A DNA stretch of 64,000 nt from TMP-24 sp046348855 (GTDB lineage: Bacteria; Pseudomonadota; Alphaproteobacteria; Rhodobacterales; Rhodobacteraceae). Where the stretch lies: the NCBI GenBank assembly GCA_046348855.1, contig JAXMDK010000003.1:62001-126000 (forward strand), given 5' to 3'. Position 1 is the stretch's first letter. Each line of letters begins with the position of its first letter. The position numbers and the translations under genes are program-made. Below the pieces are notes generated by a model. It worked only from the letters and a program-made list of their open reading frames with translations, was not told where the DNA came from and did no database searches. Below are positions 29,868 to 38,892 of the stretch, in pieces.

Positions 29868-30901
29868 CCAGCCGCCTGCAGGTCCGCCAGCAGGCCCTGC
29901 GAACCCGGGAGATGGAAGGCCCCAACGGCAATCAGCGCCTGGCCATGATCGAGATGCTTCCTCATCCGCGCCAGAAACGTGCGGTTGCGTTCATCGAGCA
30001 GGTAGCCATCGGCCAGCGCCGCCAGCCGGCCAGCCTCGTCTGCCCCGAAAATCCGGTCCAGGAACGCGCGGTTCGACGCCATCAGCGCCCCGATCCGGCC
30101 CTGCCGGTACAGCGCCGCCACCGCCGAGCGGCCCTGGCTGAACCCGTCGGGGTCGAGGTAGGCGCCGTAGACCTTCGCGATTGCCTGCGCCACGTCGCGC
30201 CGGTCGGGCTGGCTCATTTCGGACAGGAAGGCGCTTTCCTTTTCCAGCCCGGCGACCGGCACACCGGCCTCGTGCGCGGCCAGATACAGCCGGTTGTCCT
30301 GAACCGGCAGGACGCCGGCGGCGAAATCCTCGCAGGGATCGCCTAGCATCAGTTCGGCCAGCCCCGCATCGGTCAGCCGTGGCAGCGTGCCGTCCTGGAA
30401 GGTGATGGCCTTGAGTCGGGCGGCGATCCAGTCGCGCAATGGGCCGCTCAGCCAGTCCTTCGGATAGTCGGCATCGGCGGGGGCGAGCCACATCCCGGCC
30501 TGAAGCGCGCGTTCTTCGAGCTGGACGCGGCTGGCGGCCACCGGATCGTTTTCCAGAACCAGCACCGCCGCACCCGGCACCAGCGCCTTGAGTTCGGGCG
30601 GCAGGTCGAGGATCAGGGGGGCCGACGAATGATGGGTGCCCCAGAGGTGCGACACCTGCCCGCCGGGCGCGGTAATCCGCCACAACCGCCCGGTCCCGAA
30701 GGGGATCGCCGCCGCCGCTTTCTCGATGACCGCACGGTCGGCTGCCGGCAGGGCGTCGGCCGGATCGGCCAGGGGCGCCATCCGACAGGTTTCCGGCGTC
30801 GCCCAGTCCTGCGCCGCCGCCACGCCGGCCGGCATCAGGCACACGGCCAGGATCGGCGCCCGCAACCATCTGCCCATTGCCCCGGCCCCCCCGCCGCTCA
30901 C
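29825..30901 (-). CDS. TraB/GumN-family protein
   Basis: A 358-aa protein with an N-terminal signal sequence. The GxxH-type motif LWGTHHSSA follows, with a second conserved segment near the C-terminus (ALIAVGAFHLPG). Members of this family are Tiki-like metalloproteases, but activity is unproven for most bacterial ones. The start GTG 30901 overlaps the upstream stop as GTGA, with GGAG in front; ATG 30877 is the alternative. Confidence 0.8.
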   Translation of the reverse strand: MSGGGAGAMGRWLRAPILAVCLMPAGVAAAQDWATPETCRMAPLADPADALPAADRAVIEKAAAAIPFGTGRLWRITAPGGQVSHLWGTHHSSAPLILDLPPELKALVPGAAVLVLENDPVAASRVQLEERALQAGMWLAPADADYPKDWLSGPLRDWIAARLKAITFQDGTLPRLTDAGLAELMLGDPCEDFAAGVLPVQDNRLYLAAHEAGVPVAGLEKESAFLSEMSQPDRRDVAQAIAKVYGAYLDPDGFSQGRSAVAALYRQGRIGALMASNRAFLDRIFGADEAGRLAALADGYLLDERNRTFLARMRKHLDHGQALIAVGAFHLPGSQGLLADLQAAGYRVERVPTSGEAE

Positions 30902-31782
30902 GCCAGCTCCACCAGGGTGATTTCCGGCACCACCCCCAGACGGATCGGCAGGATCGAACAGCCGATGCCGCCCGAGACGACCAGATCGCGGTTGCCCTCG
31001 CGCACCCAGCCATAGGCATAGCGGTTGCCATAGGCCGAGGGAACCACCGGCGACCAGCCCATGAACCGGACCTGCCCGCCGTGGGTATGGCCTGACAGCG
31101 TCAGCGCCACCCGGTCGGGAACCTTGGGGAAAATGTCGGGCTCGTGCGCCAGCAGGATCACCGGCGCGTCGTCGGTGATCGCGGCCAGCGTCCCCGGCAG
31201 GTCGTCAAGGCCGCGATAGACCCCATCGCGCACCACGATCGCCAGCTGGTCGGCCAGCCCCGCCAGCCAGAAGGCGCTTTCCCCCTGCCCGACCTTGACC
31301 GCCTGGTTTTCCAGAACCGGAATGCCCGCGTCGCGCAGGATGGCCGCCACCGCCGACGGCCCGCCGCCGCGCGCCTGCGCCGCATGGTCCTGCCACCAGT
31401 CGTGGTTGCCGAGAATGGCATGCACGCCCAGGGGCGCCGACAGCCCGGCCAGAACCCCGGCCGTCGCCTCGGTCGGCACCCGCTTGTGCACGAACCGCCC
31501 GCCCGGCAGGTCACCGAGGATGACAATCAGGTCGGCGCCAAGCGCGTTGGTGCGCGCCACGATCCGCCGCAGCCGGCCAAGCGTGACCCACGGCTCGCCC
31601 ATGTGCAGGTCGGTCACGACCGCGATCTTCAGCGGCCCGGCGGTCCAGCCGGCCGGACGGATCGGCCAGTTCTGCACCCGCAGCCGGTGGATCGGCTCGA
31701 TGAAAAAACCGTAGGCCGAGGTGAAAAAGCCTGCCAGGGTCACCCCCAGCAGGCCCGACAGGAATCGACGCCGCGTCAGCAC
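30898..31782 (-). CDS. Metallophosphoesterase (calcineurin-like), Tat/membrane-anchored
   Basis: A 294-aa protein starting TRRRFLSGLLGVTLAGFF, a twin-arginine-like signal or anchor. All metal-ligand motifs are present: VVTDLHMGE, ILGDLPGG, AILGNHDWW and LSGHTHGGQV. It resembles the YkuE/UDP-diacylglucosamine-hydrolase-like periplasmic enzymes. It is transcribed with the TraB gene through a GTGA overlap. The substrate is unknown. Confidence 0.88.
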   Translation of the reverse strand: MLTRRRFLSGLLGVTLAGFFTSAYGFFIEPIHRLRVQNWPIRPAGWTAGPLKIAVVTDLHMGEPWVTLGRLRRIVARTNALGADLIVILGDLPGGRFVHKRVPTEATAGVLAGLSAPLGVHAILGNHDWWQDHAAQARGGGPSAVAAILRDAGIPVLENQAVKVGQGESAFWLAGLADQLAIVVRDGVYRGLDDLPGTLAAITDDAPVILLAHEPDIFPKVPDRVALTLSGHTHGGQVRFMGWSPVVPSAYGNRYAYGWVREGNRDLVVSGGIGCSILPIRLGVVPEITLVELA

Positions 31783-31783
31783 G

Positions 31784-32386
31784 TCAGAGGCGCGAGGCGA
31801 CGTTTTCCCAGTTGACGAGCTTGTCGAGGAAGTTCGTCAGGTAGGCCGGGCGCTTGTTGCGGAAGTCGATGTAGTAGGAATGTTCCCACACGTCGCAGCC
31901 CAGCAGCGCCTTCTGCCCGAAGCACAGCGGGTTCACGCCGTTTTCGGTCTTGGTGACCTTCAGGCTGCCGTCCTTGTCCTTGACCAGCCAGGCCCAGCCC
32001 GACCCGAACTGGCCCGCGCCGGCAGCGGCGAAATCATCCTTGAACTTCTGGACCGAGCCGAAGGATTCCGTGATCGCCTTTTCCAGCGCGCCCGGCATCT
32101 TCTTGTTGTCGCCCGGACCCATCATCTTCCAGAACTCGTTGTGGTTCCAGTGCTGGCTGGCATTGTTGAAGATGCCCGACTGCGCGACGGCGCCGGCCTG
32201 GTAGGTGCCGCGCACGATGTCGTCCAGCGACTTGGTTTCCCACTCGGTCCCGGCGATCAGCTTGTTGCCGTTGTCGACATAGGCCTTGTGGTGCAGGTCG
32301 TGGTGAAACTCGAGCGTTTCCCGCGACATGCCGAGCGATGCCAGCGCATCGTGGGCATAGGGGAGATCGGGAAGAGTAAAGGCCAT
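31784..32386 (-). CDS. sodB: Superoxide dismutase, Fe/Mn type
   Basis: A 200-aa cytoplasmic enzyme that dismutates superoxide. It shows LETLEFHHDLHHKAYVD-type N-terminal ligands (EFHHDLHHKAYV), the second ligand in NASQHWNHNEFW and the C-terminal DVWEHSYYIDFRN with Asp and His ligands. The residue pattern around FGSGWAWLV fits the iron form. One base separates its end from the metallophosphoesterase start. Confidence 0.95.
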   Translation of the reverse strand: MAFTLPDLPYAHDALASLGMSRETLEFHHDLHHKAYVDNGNKLIAGTEWETKSLDDIVRGTYQAGAVAQSGIFNNASQHWNHNEFWKMMGPGDNKKMPGALEKAITESFGSVQKFKDDFAAAGAGQFGSGWAWLVKDKDGSLKVTKTENGVNPLCFGQKALLGCDVWEHSYYIDFRNKRPAYLTNFLDKLVNWENVASRL

Positions 32387-32487
32387 GGCGGGGCTCCTTT
32401 CGCGCTTGGGGAAAGCCTTCGGCGTTTAAGCCCCGTTGCCGGGCCAAGGTCAAGGGATCATCGGCAGGCCGGCCGGAACCGGCCGGC

Positions 32488-32922
32488 CTACTTCACCTTT
32501 TCGGCGGTGCACGGGCCGGTGTAGTGCCAAGGAACCGGATAGCTGACCGGAGTGATGGTCACATCGACGGTCAGGGCCCGCGTGTCCAGACGCGCGATGT
32601 AGCGCAAGTCCGACGACAGGCTCTTTTTCCGCACGTCGTCCACCTCCCACATCAATTGGAACTGGCCACCGCCAAGGCTTTTCACCCGCGCCGGAACCAG
32701 ATCAGGATGCCTGACCTTGTCATAGGCGACCGCATCCATCGCCATCGCCGTGTCAGACCCACCGTCATACTGGATGAAAAGGTCGTGCGTACCCGGTTCG
32801 ACTTTGGTCCGGCTGGTGACGTAGTCGCATTTGTAAAGCGTATCGGCCGAAGCCCCAGCCGGCGAAAGCGCCGCCATCATCAAAACGGCCGCCGTCAGGG
32901 ACCGGACATTCCACTTCTCCAT
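32488..32922 (-). CDS. Small secreted protein of unknown family, paralogue 1
   Basis: A 144-aa protein with a signal peptide ending near ASA-DT. The mature part begins LYKCDY (C32) and ends GPCTAEKVK, so two cysteines near the ends could form a disulfide. The core is a beta-rich pattern with LVPARVKSLGGGQFQLMWEVD. The start is ATG 32922 after AAGGAG. The gene just upstream is a clear relative. No family recognised. Confidence 0.75.
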   Translation of the reverse strand: MEKWNVRSLTAAVLMMAALSPAGASADTLYKCDYVTSRTKVEPGTHDLFIQYDGGSDTAMAMDAVAYDKVRHPDLVPARVKSLGGGQFQLMWEVDDVRKKSLSSDLRYIARLDTRALTVDVTITPVSYPVPWHYTGPCTAEKVK

Positions 32923-33017
32923 CGGGATAACTCCTTATAAACAACTGGATATAACAGGCTGATTTTTCGCATGAACTTCTGCAGGCGACGGGTGCGGCCC
33001 AATCGCGCCGCCGCGCA

Positions 33018-33434
33018 CTACTTGACCTGCTTGGCCGTGCAGCTGCCGCGATGGAAAAAGCGGTTGTTGTAGCCCGATGGTACTGCGGTCAGCGCGATGG
33101 TGCCGTCTGCCTTGGTCAGCACAGCGCGGAACGAAAGATCGGTGATCTGTCCGACATCATTGCGCAACCGATCGACCGACCAGGTAACGATCAGTTGCGC
33201 CGCGTCGTTGGACTTCACCTTCGCCGCCATCCAGTCCTTGCCGGTTGCGCCCCGGATCAACCCGTCCCCAACCTCCACCACGCCGGTCTTTTCGTGAACG
33301 GCAAAGTAGTACTCAGGCCCGATGATCGTCTTTTCGTGGCCGGCGTCGATCTTGCAATCATAAAGTGTCGCCGCGCCCACTGGCAGGGCGGTAGCCATGA
33401 TGGTGAAAAGTCCCAGGAAAATCGTTTTGCGCAT
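33018..33434 (-). CDS. Small secreted protein of unknown family, paralogue 2
   Basis: A 138-aa protein with a signal peptide ending near GAA-TLY. The mature part begins LYDCKI (C27) and ends GSCTAKQVK, mirroring the neighbour, with MAAKVKSNDAAQLIVTWSVDRL in the middle. Overall identity to paralogue 1 is modest, but the length, cysteine positions and end motif match. The start is ATG 33434 with GAGG upstream. Confidence 0.75.
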   Translation of the reverse strand: MRKTIFLGLFTIMATALPVGAATLYDCKIDAGHEKTIIGPEYYFAVHEKTGVVEVGDGLIRGATGKDWMAAKVKSNDAAQLIVTWSVDRLRNDVGQITDLSFRAVLTKADGTIALTAVPSGYNNRFFHRGSCTAKQVK

Positions 33435-33508
33435 AATAACCTCACTTGCACAGGTAAGGACAACCTTTGCAAATGAGGGCTCTTCGTCAAGTCATCTTCT
33501 GCGCGAAG

Positions 33509-34063
33509 TCAGAAAATTTCGCTGCCGGTGCGGGCCGAGCTTTCCAGCGTGCCGAACACATAGGCCGCGACCGACCGGAACGACACCAGGGTGAATTCGT
33601 CCGGGCCAGATTTCCACAGTGCCGCCGCCACTTGCGCGGCGCGGGTGCGGCGCAGCTCGCCTTCGGCCAGCGACGGAAAATCGACGGGGCAGAGCTTCAT
33701 CAGCACCTGATCGGCCTTGGCGCCCTTGATCCGGAACATGGCGCGGGCGTCCGACACGTCGGCGACCAGCGCATGGTCGCCGGCCAGCGCCGCGCTTAGC
33801 GCCTCGACCGTCGCCCGTGCCTCGGCATAGGGGACAAGGATCAGCAACTCGTCCGGGCTCATCCAGCCGGCGCCCTTGCCGTCTTTCAGCGCGATCCGGC
33901 GAGGGGCGGGAACGTCGACGCCCGCCGCCGCCTTCACTGCCTTCTTCACCTTCGCCGACGACAGATCGCCGCGCAGGGTGATCATCCCCTGAAGGCCGGC
34001 CTCGGTCACCGTGGCGAAACCCGCATAAGTCTTGCCTTGCAAGGCGCTGACAGCGTTAGGCAT
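33509..34063 (-). CDS. soxG: Sarcosine oxidase gamma subunit
   Basis: A 184-aa protein of the SoxG family (GcvT-like fold): LQGMITLRGDLSSAKVKKAV, MSPDELLILVP and the conserved end FRSVAAYVFGTLESS. It is the small subunit of heterotetrameric sarcosine oxidase. It overlaps the soxA stop by eight bases. The start is ATG 34063; GTG 34075 is in frame but too close to its ribosome site. Confidence 0.9.
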   Translation of the reverse strand: MPNAVSALQGKTYAGFATVTEAGLQGMITLRGDLSSAKVKKAVKAAAGVDVPAPRRIALKDGKGAGWMSPDELLILVPYAEARATVEALSAALAGDHALVADVSDARAMFRIKGAKADQVLMKLCPVDFPSLAEGELRRTRAAQVAAALWKSGPDEFTLVSFRSVAAYVFGTLESSARTGSEIF

Positions 34064-37031
34064 TTTGCTTTGCACCCTCTTTGTCGTAGAAGACCTGGTC
34101 GACGATCCGGGCCTTGAACACCTTGCCGTTGTCGGCCGGGAAGTCGAGAACCTCGCCCATTCGGTCAGGCCCGTGCTTCACCAGCCCCATGGCGATGCCC
34201 TTGCCCAGCGTCGGCGAGAAGTAGGTCGAGGTGACGCGCCCCTGCACGTTGCGCTGGCCGTTGGCATTGACGCCGTCGGCCACCGCATAGACGCCGTCCG
34301 GCAGGACCGAGCCGTCGAGCGTTTCCAGCCCCACCAGCTTCCAGCGATCGGGGCTGGCCATGTGGCTCCGTTCCTGCGCCCGCTTGCCGAGGTAGTCGGC
34401 CTTTTTCTTCGAGATCGCCCAGTTCAGGTTCAGGTCCTGCGGGATCACCGTGCCGTCGGTTTCGTCGCCGATCATGATGAAGCCCTTTTCGGCCCGCATC
34501 ACGTGCATCGCCTCGGTGCCATAAGGCGCGACGCCGAATTCCTCGCCCGCCGCCGCCAGCGCCTTCCACAGCGCCAGCCCTTCCGAGGCCGGGACCGCGA
34601 TTTCATAGGACAATTCGCCCGAGAAGGAGATGCGGTAGATCCGCGCCCGGCAGCCGCCAAGCACGCCCTCGCGCCATTCCATCGCCGGCAGGCCTTCGGC
34701 CGACACATCCATGCCGCCGAGCTTTTCCAGGAGCTTGCGGGCATTGGGGCCGGCAACGGCGATCTGGGCATATTCCTCGGTCACGTTGGCGGTATAGACC
34801 TTCCAGTCCCACCATTCGCACTGAAGCCAGTCTTCCATCCAGCCGTGGATACGGTCGGCGCCGCCCGAGGTCGTATGGCAAAGCCAGGTGTCTTCGGACA
34901 GCCGGACGACCACGCCATCGTCGCTGAGGAAGCCGTTTTCGGTGCACATCAGGCCATAGCGGCACTTGCCGACCGGCAGGGTCGACATGACGCCGGTGTA
35001 AAGCATGTCGAGGAACTTGCCCGCGTCAGGCCCCTTGACGATCAGCTTGCCCAGCGTCGAGGCGTCCAGCAGGCCGCCCTTGGTCCGGGTGTTGGTGATC
35101 TCGCGGTTCACCGCCACATGCGCCGTCTCGCCCGGCCGCTGATAGCAATAGGTCCGCCGCCACAGGCCCACCGGCTCGAAATAGGCGCCGTGCGCGGCGT
35201 GCCATTCGTCCATCGGCGTCTTGCGCAAGGGCTGGAAGATCTCGCCCCGCGCCTCGCCGGCGATGGCGCCCATCGAGATGGGCGTATAGGGCGGGCGGAA
35301 GGTGGTGGTGCCGGTCTGCGGGATCGCCTGGCTCAGCGCGTCAGAAAGGATCGCCAGGCCGTTGATGTTGCTGATCTTTCCCTGATCGGTCGCCATGCCC
35401 AGCGTCGTGTAGCGCTTGGTATGTTCGACGGAATGGTAGCCTTCGCGCGCGGCAAGCTGCACGTCGGAAACCTTCACGTCGTTCTGCGGGTCGAGCCACA
35501 TCTTCATGCGAAGTTCGGGGCCTGCGCCCTGCGGCATGATCCAGACGGGTTCCAGCGCGCTTTCGGCGACCGCATTGGTCTTGGCCGCCTTGCCGCCGAT
35601 CTGCCCGGCGACATCAGCCAGAACCTCGTCGGCGGTCAGGGCGCCGTTGGCGCTGCCGACGGCAGTGACCATCGCCTTGCCATCGTCGCCGGTCGGCGGT
35701 TTCGCCGCGTCGGGGCGGAACATGGCGCGGGCATCGTCCCAGGCCAGTTTGCCGCCGCAGTGCGACCAGAGATGCACCACCGGCGACCAGCCGCCCGACA
35801 TGGCGACCGCATCGCAGTCGATGAACTCAAGCTCAGCCCCCTCGCCCGCCTGGGCGCAGACCGAAACGCCACTCACGCGCTTGCCGCCCTTGACCTTAGC
35901 GATGCCGCGGCCTTCGAGCACGCGGATGCCCTTTGCACGGGCCGCCTCGGGCAGGGCGCCCTTGACGTGGGCGCGGGCGTCGATGACGGCGGGCACGATC
36001 AGCCCGGCGTCAACCAGCGCCAGCGCGGTGCGATAGGCGTCGTCGTTGTTGGTGACGATGACCGTGCGGTCGCCGGGGCTGACCGCCCAGTTGACCACAT
36101 AGTCGCGCACCGCACCCGCCAGCATCACTCCGGGAATGTCGTTGCCGGCAAAGCTCAGCGGCCGCTCGATGGCGCCGGTCGCGGTCACGACATGGCCGGC
36201 GCGGATGCGCCACAGCCGGTGGCGGGGCCGACCGTCGCCGGGCGTATGGTCGGCGACCCGCTCATAGGCCATCAGATAGCCGTGGTCGAACAGGCCCGAG
36301 GCCATCGTTCGGGTTCGGAGTGTGACATTGGCCATCTTGCCAAGGGCTTCGACAGCGTTCTTCACCCAGTCTTCGGCCGGCTTCCCGTCGATCTCGACCC
36401 CGTCGACCACGGCGCGGCCGCCCCAGTCGGCGGTCTGCTCGATCAGGATGACGCGCTTGCCGTCCTTGCCCGCCTGCAGCGCAGCCGCTAGGCCGGCGAT
36501 GCCGCCGCCGACGATCACCAGGTCGGCGAAGGCATAGGCATATTCATAGCGGTCGGCGTCGCGGTCCTGCGGCACCTTTCCAAGGCCCGCCGAGCGACGG
36601 ATCACCGGCTCGAACAGGTGTTTCCAGGCAAAGCGCGGAAACATGAAGGTCTTGTAGTAGAACCCGCCCGGCAGGAACCGCCCGAAGGAATTGTTGATCG
36701 CGCCCACGTCGAATTCGAGGCTCGGCCAGTGGTTCTGGCTGGCCATGCTGGCCCCGTCGAACAGCTCGGTCGTGGTGGTGCGCTGGTTGGGCTCGAAGCG
36801 GACGCCCTGCCCCAGCCCAACGAGCGCGTTCGGCTCTTCGGCGCCCGAAGCCATCAGCCCGCGGGGACGGTGGTACTTGAACGACCGGCCCAGAAGCATC
36901 TGGTCCTGGCCGAGCAGCGCCGAGGCGAGCGTGTCGCCCTGATAGCCCTTCATCCGGCGGCCGTTGAAGGTGAAGGCGAGCGGCTTGGTGCGGTCGATCA
37001 GACGACCGCCTTTGGACAGACGGGTGCTCAC
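34056..37031 (-). CDS. soxA: Sarcosine oxidase alpha subunit
   Basis: A 991-aa protein. The N-terminal FAD/NAD-binding half has VIVGGGIAGLAAALQAG near residue 165; the C-terminal half is GcvT-like and binds tetrahydrofolate (about residues 600–990). With SoxB/D/G it oxidises sarcosine to glycine, formaldehyde equivalents and H2O2. The start is GTG 37031, preceded by GGGAGG and overlapping the soxD stop as GTGA. Confidence 0.96.
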   Translation of the reverse strand: MSTRLSKGGRLIDRTKPLAFTFNGRRMKGYQGDTLASALLGQDQMLLGRSFKYHRPRGLMASGAEEPNALVGLGQGVRFEPNQRTTTTELFDGASMASQNHWPSLEFDVGAINNSFGRFLPGGFYYKTFMFPRFAWKHLFEPVIRRSAGLGKVPQDRDADRYEYAYAFADLVIVGGGIAGLAAALQAGKDGKRVILIEQTADWGGRAVVDGVEIDGKPAEDWVKNAVEALGKMANVTLRTRTMASGLFDHGYLMAYERVADHTPGDGRPRHRLWRIRAGHVVTATGAIERPLSFAGNDIPGVMLAGAVRDYVVNWAVSPGDRTVIVTNNDDAYRTALALVDAGLIVPAVIDARAHVKGALPEAARAKGIRVLEGRGIAKVKGGKRVSGVSVCAQAGEGAELEFIDCDAVAMSGGWSPVVHLWSHCGGKLAWDDARAMFRPDAAKPPTGDDGKAMVTAVGSANGALTADEVLADVAGQIGGKAAKTNAVAESALEPVWIMPQGAGPELRMKMWLDPQNDVKVSDVQLAAREGYHSVEHTKRYTTLGMATDQGKISNINGLAILSDALSQAIPQTGTTTFRPPYTPISMGAIAGEARGEIFQPLRKTPMDEWHAAHGAYFEPVGLWRRTYCYQRPGETAHVAVNREITNTRTKGGLLDASTLGKLIVKGPDAGKFLDMLYTGVMSTLPVGKCRYGLMCTENGFLSDDGVVVRLSEDTWLCHTTSGGADRIHGWMEDWLQCEWWDWKVYTANVTEEYAQIAVAGPNARKLLEKLGGMDVSAEGLPAMEWREGVLGGCRARIYRISFSGELSYEIAVPASEGLALWKALAAAGEEFGVAPYGTEAMHVMRAEKGFIMIGDETDGTVIPQDLNLNWAISKKKADYLGKRAQERSHMASPDRWKLVGLETLDGSVLPDGVYAVADGVNANGQRNVQGRVTSTYFSPTLGKGIAMGLVKHGPDRMGEVLDFPADNGKVFKARIVDQVFYDKEGAKQNA

Positions 37032-37351
37032 TTGTAGCCCTCCCAGTTCGGGCGTTTCGCCTTGATCTTGGCTTGCAGGTCGGCGGGCGGCTCCTTGGTC
37101 TGGGCCGGATAGGTGCCGAAGACCTCGAGCGTCGCGGTGTCGCGGGCGGCGAGGAACCACTTGCCGCAGCCATAGCTGTGCCGCCAGCGTTCAAAATGCA
37201 CACCCTTGGGGTTCTTGCGCATGAACATGTAGGCGTCGAAATCCTCGTCCGAAGAGCCGGGTCCGAAGCGTTTCAGATGCGCCTCGCCGCCGGCCTGAAG
37301 TTCGGTTTCCTCGGCCTTCACGCCGCAATAGGGGCATTCAAGGGTCAGCAT
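37028..37351 (-). CDS. soxD: Sarcosine oxidase delta subunit
   Basis: A 107-aa zinc-binding subunit: CPYCG (C6, C9), a conserved HLKRFGP and a later GCGKWF supply the metal ligands. RKNPKGVHFERWRHSYGCGKWF is the SoxD signature region. Translationally coupled to soxA. Confidence 0.95.
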   Translation of the reverse strand: MLTLECPYCGVKAEETELQAGGEAHLKRFGPGSSDEDFDAYMFMRKNPKGVHFERWRHSYGCGKWFLAARDTATLEVFGTYPAQTKEPPADLQAKIKAKRPNWEGYK

Positions 37352-37374
37352 GGTTCGGTCCTTTCGGCGAGCGG

Positions 37375-37421
37375 CCGGGGGCGCTGCCCCCGGACCCCCG
37401 GAGTATTTCCACAGGGAAAAG
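37375..37421. repeat. Intergenic hairpin plus GTATTT element, copy 3 (soxB–soxD gap)
   Basis: CCGGGGGC/GCCCCCGG (8 bp, 37375–37393) is followed by ACCCCCGGAGTATTTCC and GGGAAAA. It has the same layout as the element after serS. Lying inside the sox operon, it may be a partial terminator or a processing site. Confidence 0.55.
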
Positions 37422-37433
37422 GCGAAGGGGCCA

Positions 37434-38684
37434 TCAATGCGCCACCCCGGCGGCGACGCTTTCGTCGATGAACTTGCCTTCGCGGAAACGGTACATCGAG
37501 AATTCCTCGGTCAGCGGCGAGGCACCGCGCGCCATCAGTTCGGCCATCGCCCAGCCGGAGCCGGGAATGGCCTTGAAGCCGCCGGTGCCCCAGCCGCAGT
37601 TCACGAACAGGTTCTCGACCGGGGTCTTCGACAGGATGGGCGAACGGTCGCCGGTCATGTCGACGATGCCGCCCCACTGGCGCAGCTGCTTCAGCCGCGA
37701 GATCATCGGGAAGGTCTCGATCAGGGCGCGGACGGTTTCCTCGACATGGTGGAAGCTGCCGCGCTGGGTGTAGTTGTTGAACCCGTCGGTGCCGCCGCCG
37801 ATCACCATCTCGCCCTTGTCGGACTGGCTCATGTAGCCATGCACGGTGTTGGCCATGACGACCACGTCCATGCAGGGCTTGATCGGTTCGGAAACCAGCG
37901 CCTGGAGGGCAAGCGATTCAATCGGCAGGCGGAAGCCGGCCATGTCGGCCAGGACGCTGGAATGGCCGGCGACGACCAGGCCGAGCTTGCCGCAGGCGAT
38001 GTCGCCCCGGGTGGTCGAGATGCCGGTGACCTTGCCGCCTTCGCTGCGGATGCCGGTGACTTCGGTTTGCTGGATGATGTCCATGCCCATCGCCGAACAG
38101 GCGCGCGCATAGCCCCAGGCGACCGCGTCGTGCCGCGCCGTGCCGCCCCGCGCCTGATAGAGCGCGCCCATCACCGGATAGCGCGGCCCGTCGAGGTTGA
38201 TGATCGGCACCAGTTCCTTGACCCGCTTCGGCTCGATCCATTCGGTCGCCACGCCCTGCAGGTTGTTGGCATAGACCGTGCGGCGATAGCCGCGCACCTC
38301 GTGGTGGGTCTGCGCCAGCATCAGCAGGCCGCGCGGGCTGAACATCACGTTGTAGTTCAGATCCTGGCTCAGATCCTCGAACAGGCTCCGGGCCTTTTCG
38401 TAGATCGCCGCCGACGGATCCTGCAGGTAGTTCGAGCGGATGATGGTGGTGTTCCGTCCGGTATTGCCGCCGCCGAGCCAGCCCTTCTCGATCACCGCGA
38501 CGTTGGTGATGCCGTAGTTCTTGCCCAGGTAATAGGCGGTGGCGAGGCCGTGGCCGCCGGCCCCGACGATGACGACATCGTAGCGCGACTTGGGCGCGGG
38601 CGAGCGCCATGCCTCTTCCCAGTTCTGGTGATAGCTCATCGCCTCGCGGACGATGGCGAAGACCGAATAGCGCTTCATTGGCAT
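37434..38684 (-). CDS. soxB: Sarcosine oxidase beta subunit
   Basis: A 416-aa flavoprotein of the DadA/GlpO fold. VVIVGAGGHGLATAYYLG (near residue 37) binds FAD. GGNTGRNTTIIRSNY follows, and the C-terminal NCGWGTGGFKAIPGSG carries the catalytic region. It is the sarcosine-oxidising subunit and first gene of soxBDAG. Start ATG 38684 (MPMKRYSVF) is chosen from AGGA spacing; ATG 38678 is possible. Confidence 0.95.
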   Translation of the reverse strand: MPMKRYSVFAIVREAMSYHQNWEEAWRSPAPKSRYDVVIVGAGGHGLATAYYLGKNYGITNVAVIEKGWLGGGNTGRNTTIIRSNYLQDPSAAIYEKARSLFEDLSQDLNYNVMFSPRGLLMLAQTHHEVRGYRRTVYANNLQGVATEWIEPKRVKELVPIINLDGPRYPVMGALYQARGGTARHDAVAWGYARACSAMGMDIIQQTEVTGIRSEGGKVTGISTTRGDIACGKLGLVVAGHSSVLADMAGFRLPIESLALQALVSEPIKPCMDVVVMANTVHGYMSQSDKGEMVIGGGTDGFNNYTQRGSFHHVEETVRALIETFPMISRLKQLRQWGGIVDMTGDRSPILSKTPVENLFVNCGWGTGGFKAIPGSGWAMAELMARGASPLTEEFSMYRFREGKFIDESVAAGVAH

Positions 38685-38892
38685 GTGGCCCCGAATCCTG
38701 TGTGCGGCCTTGGCGCCGCCTCTTGCCTGAATGCCGGGCAACGGCCGGAATATCAGGTCATCAATCGTCGCAATCGGGAAAAATGCGACAAACCGCGCAA
38801 CCTGCGACAAGGTGCCCGGCGCGGGCGGGCGTTTGGCCTTTCGAAGACGGGTCAGGCATTGTATCGGGTGGGGCGAACGCGACGGGGACTAC

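Noticed and set aside
34032..36491. Plus-strand open frame of about 820 codons
   Set aside because: Antisense to soxA, which has clear domains on the other strand.
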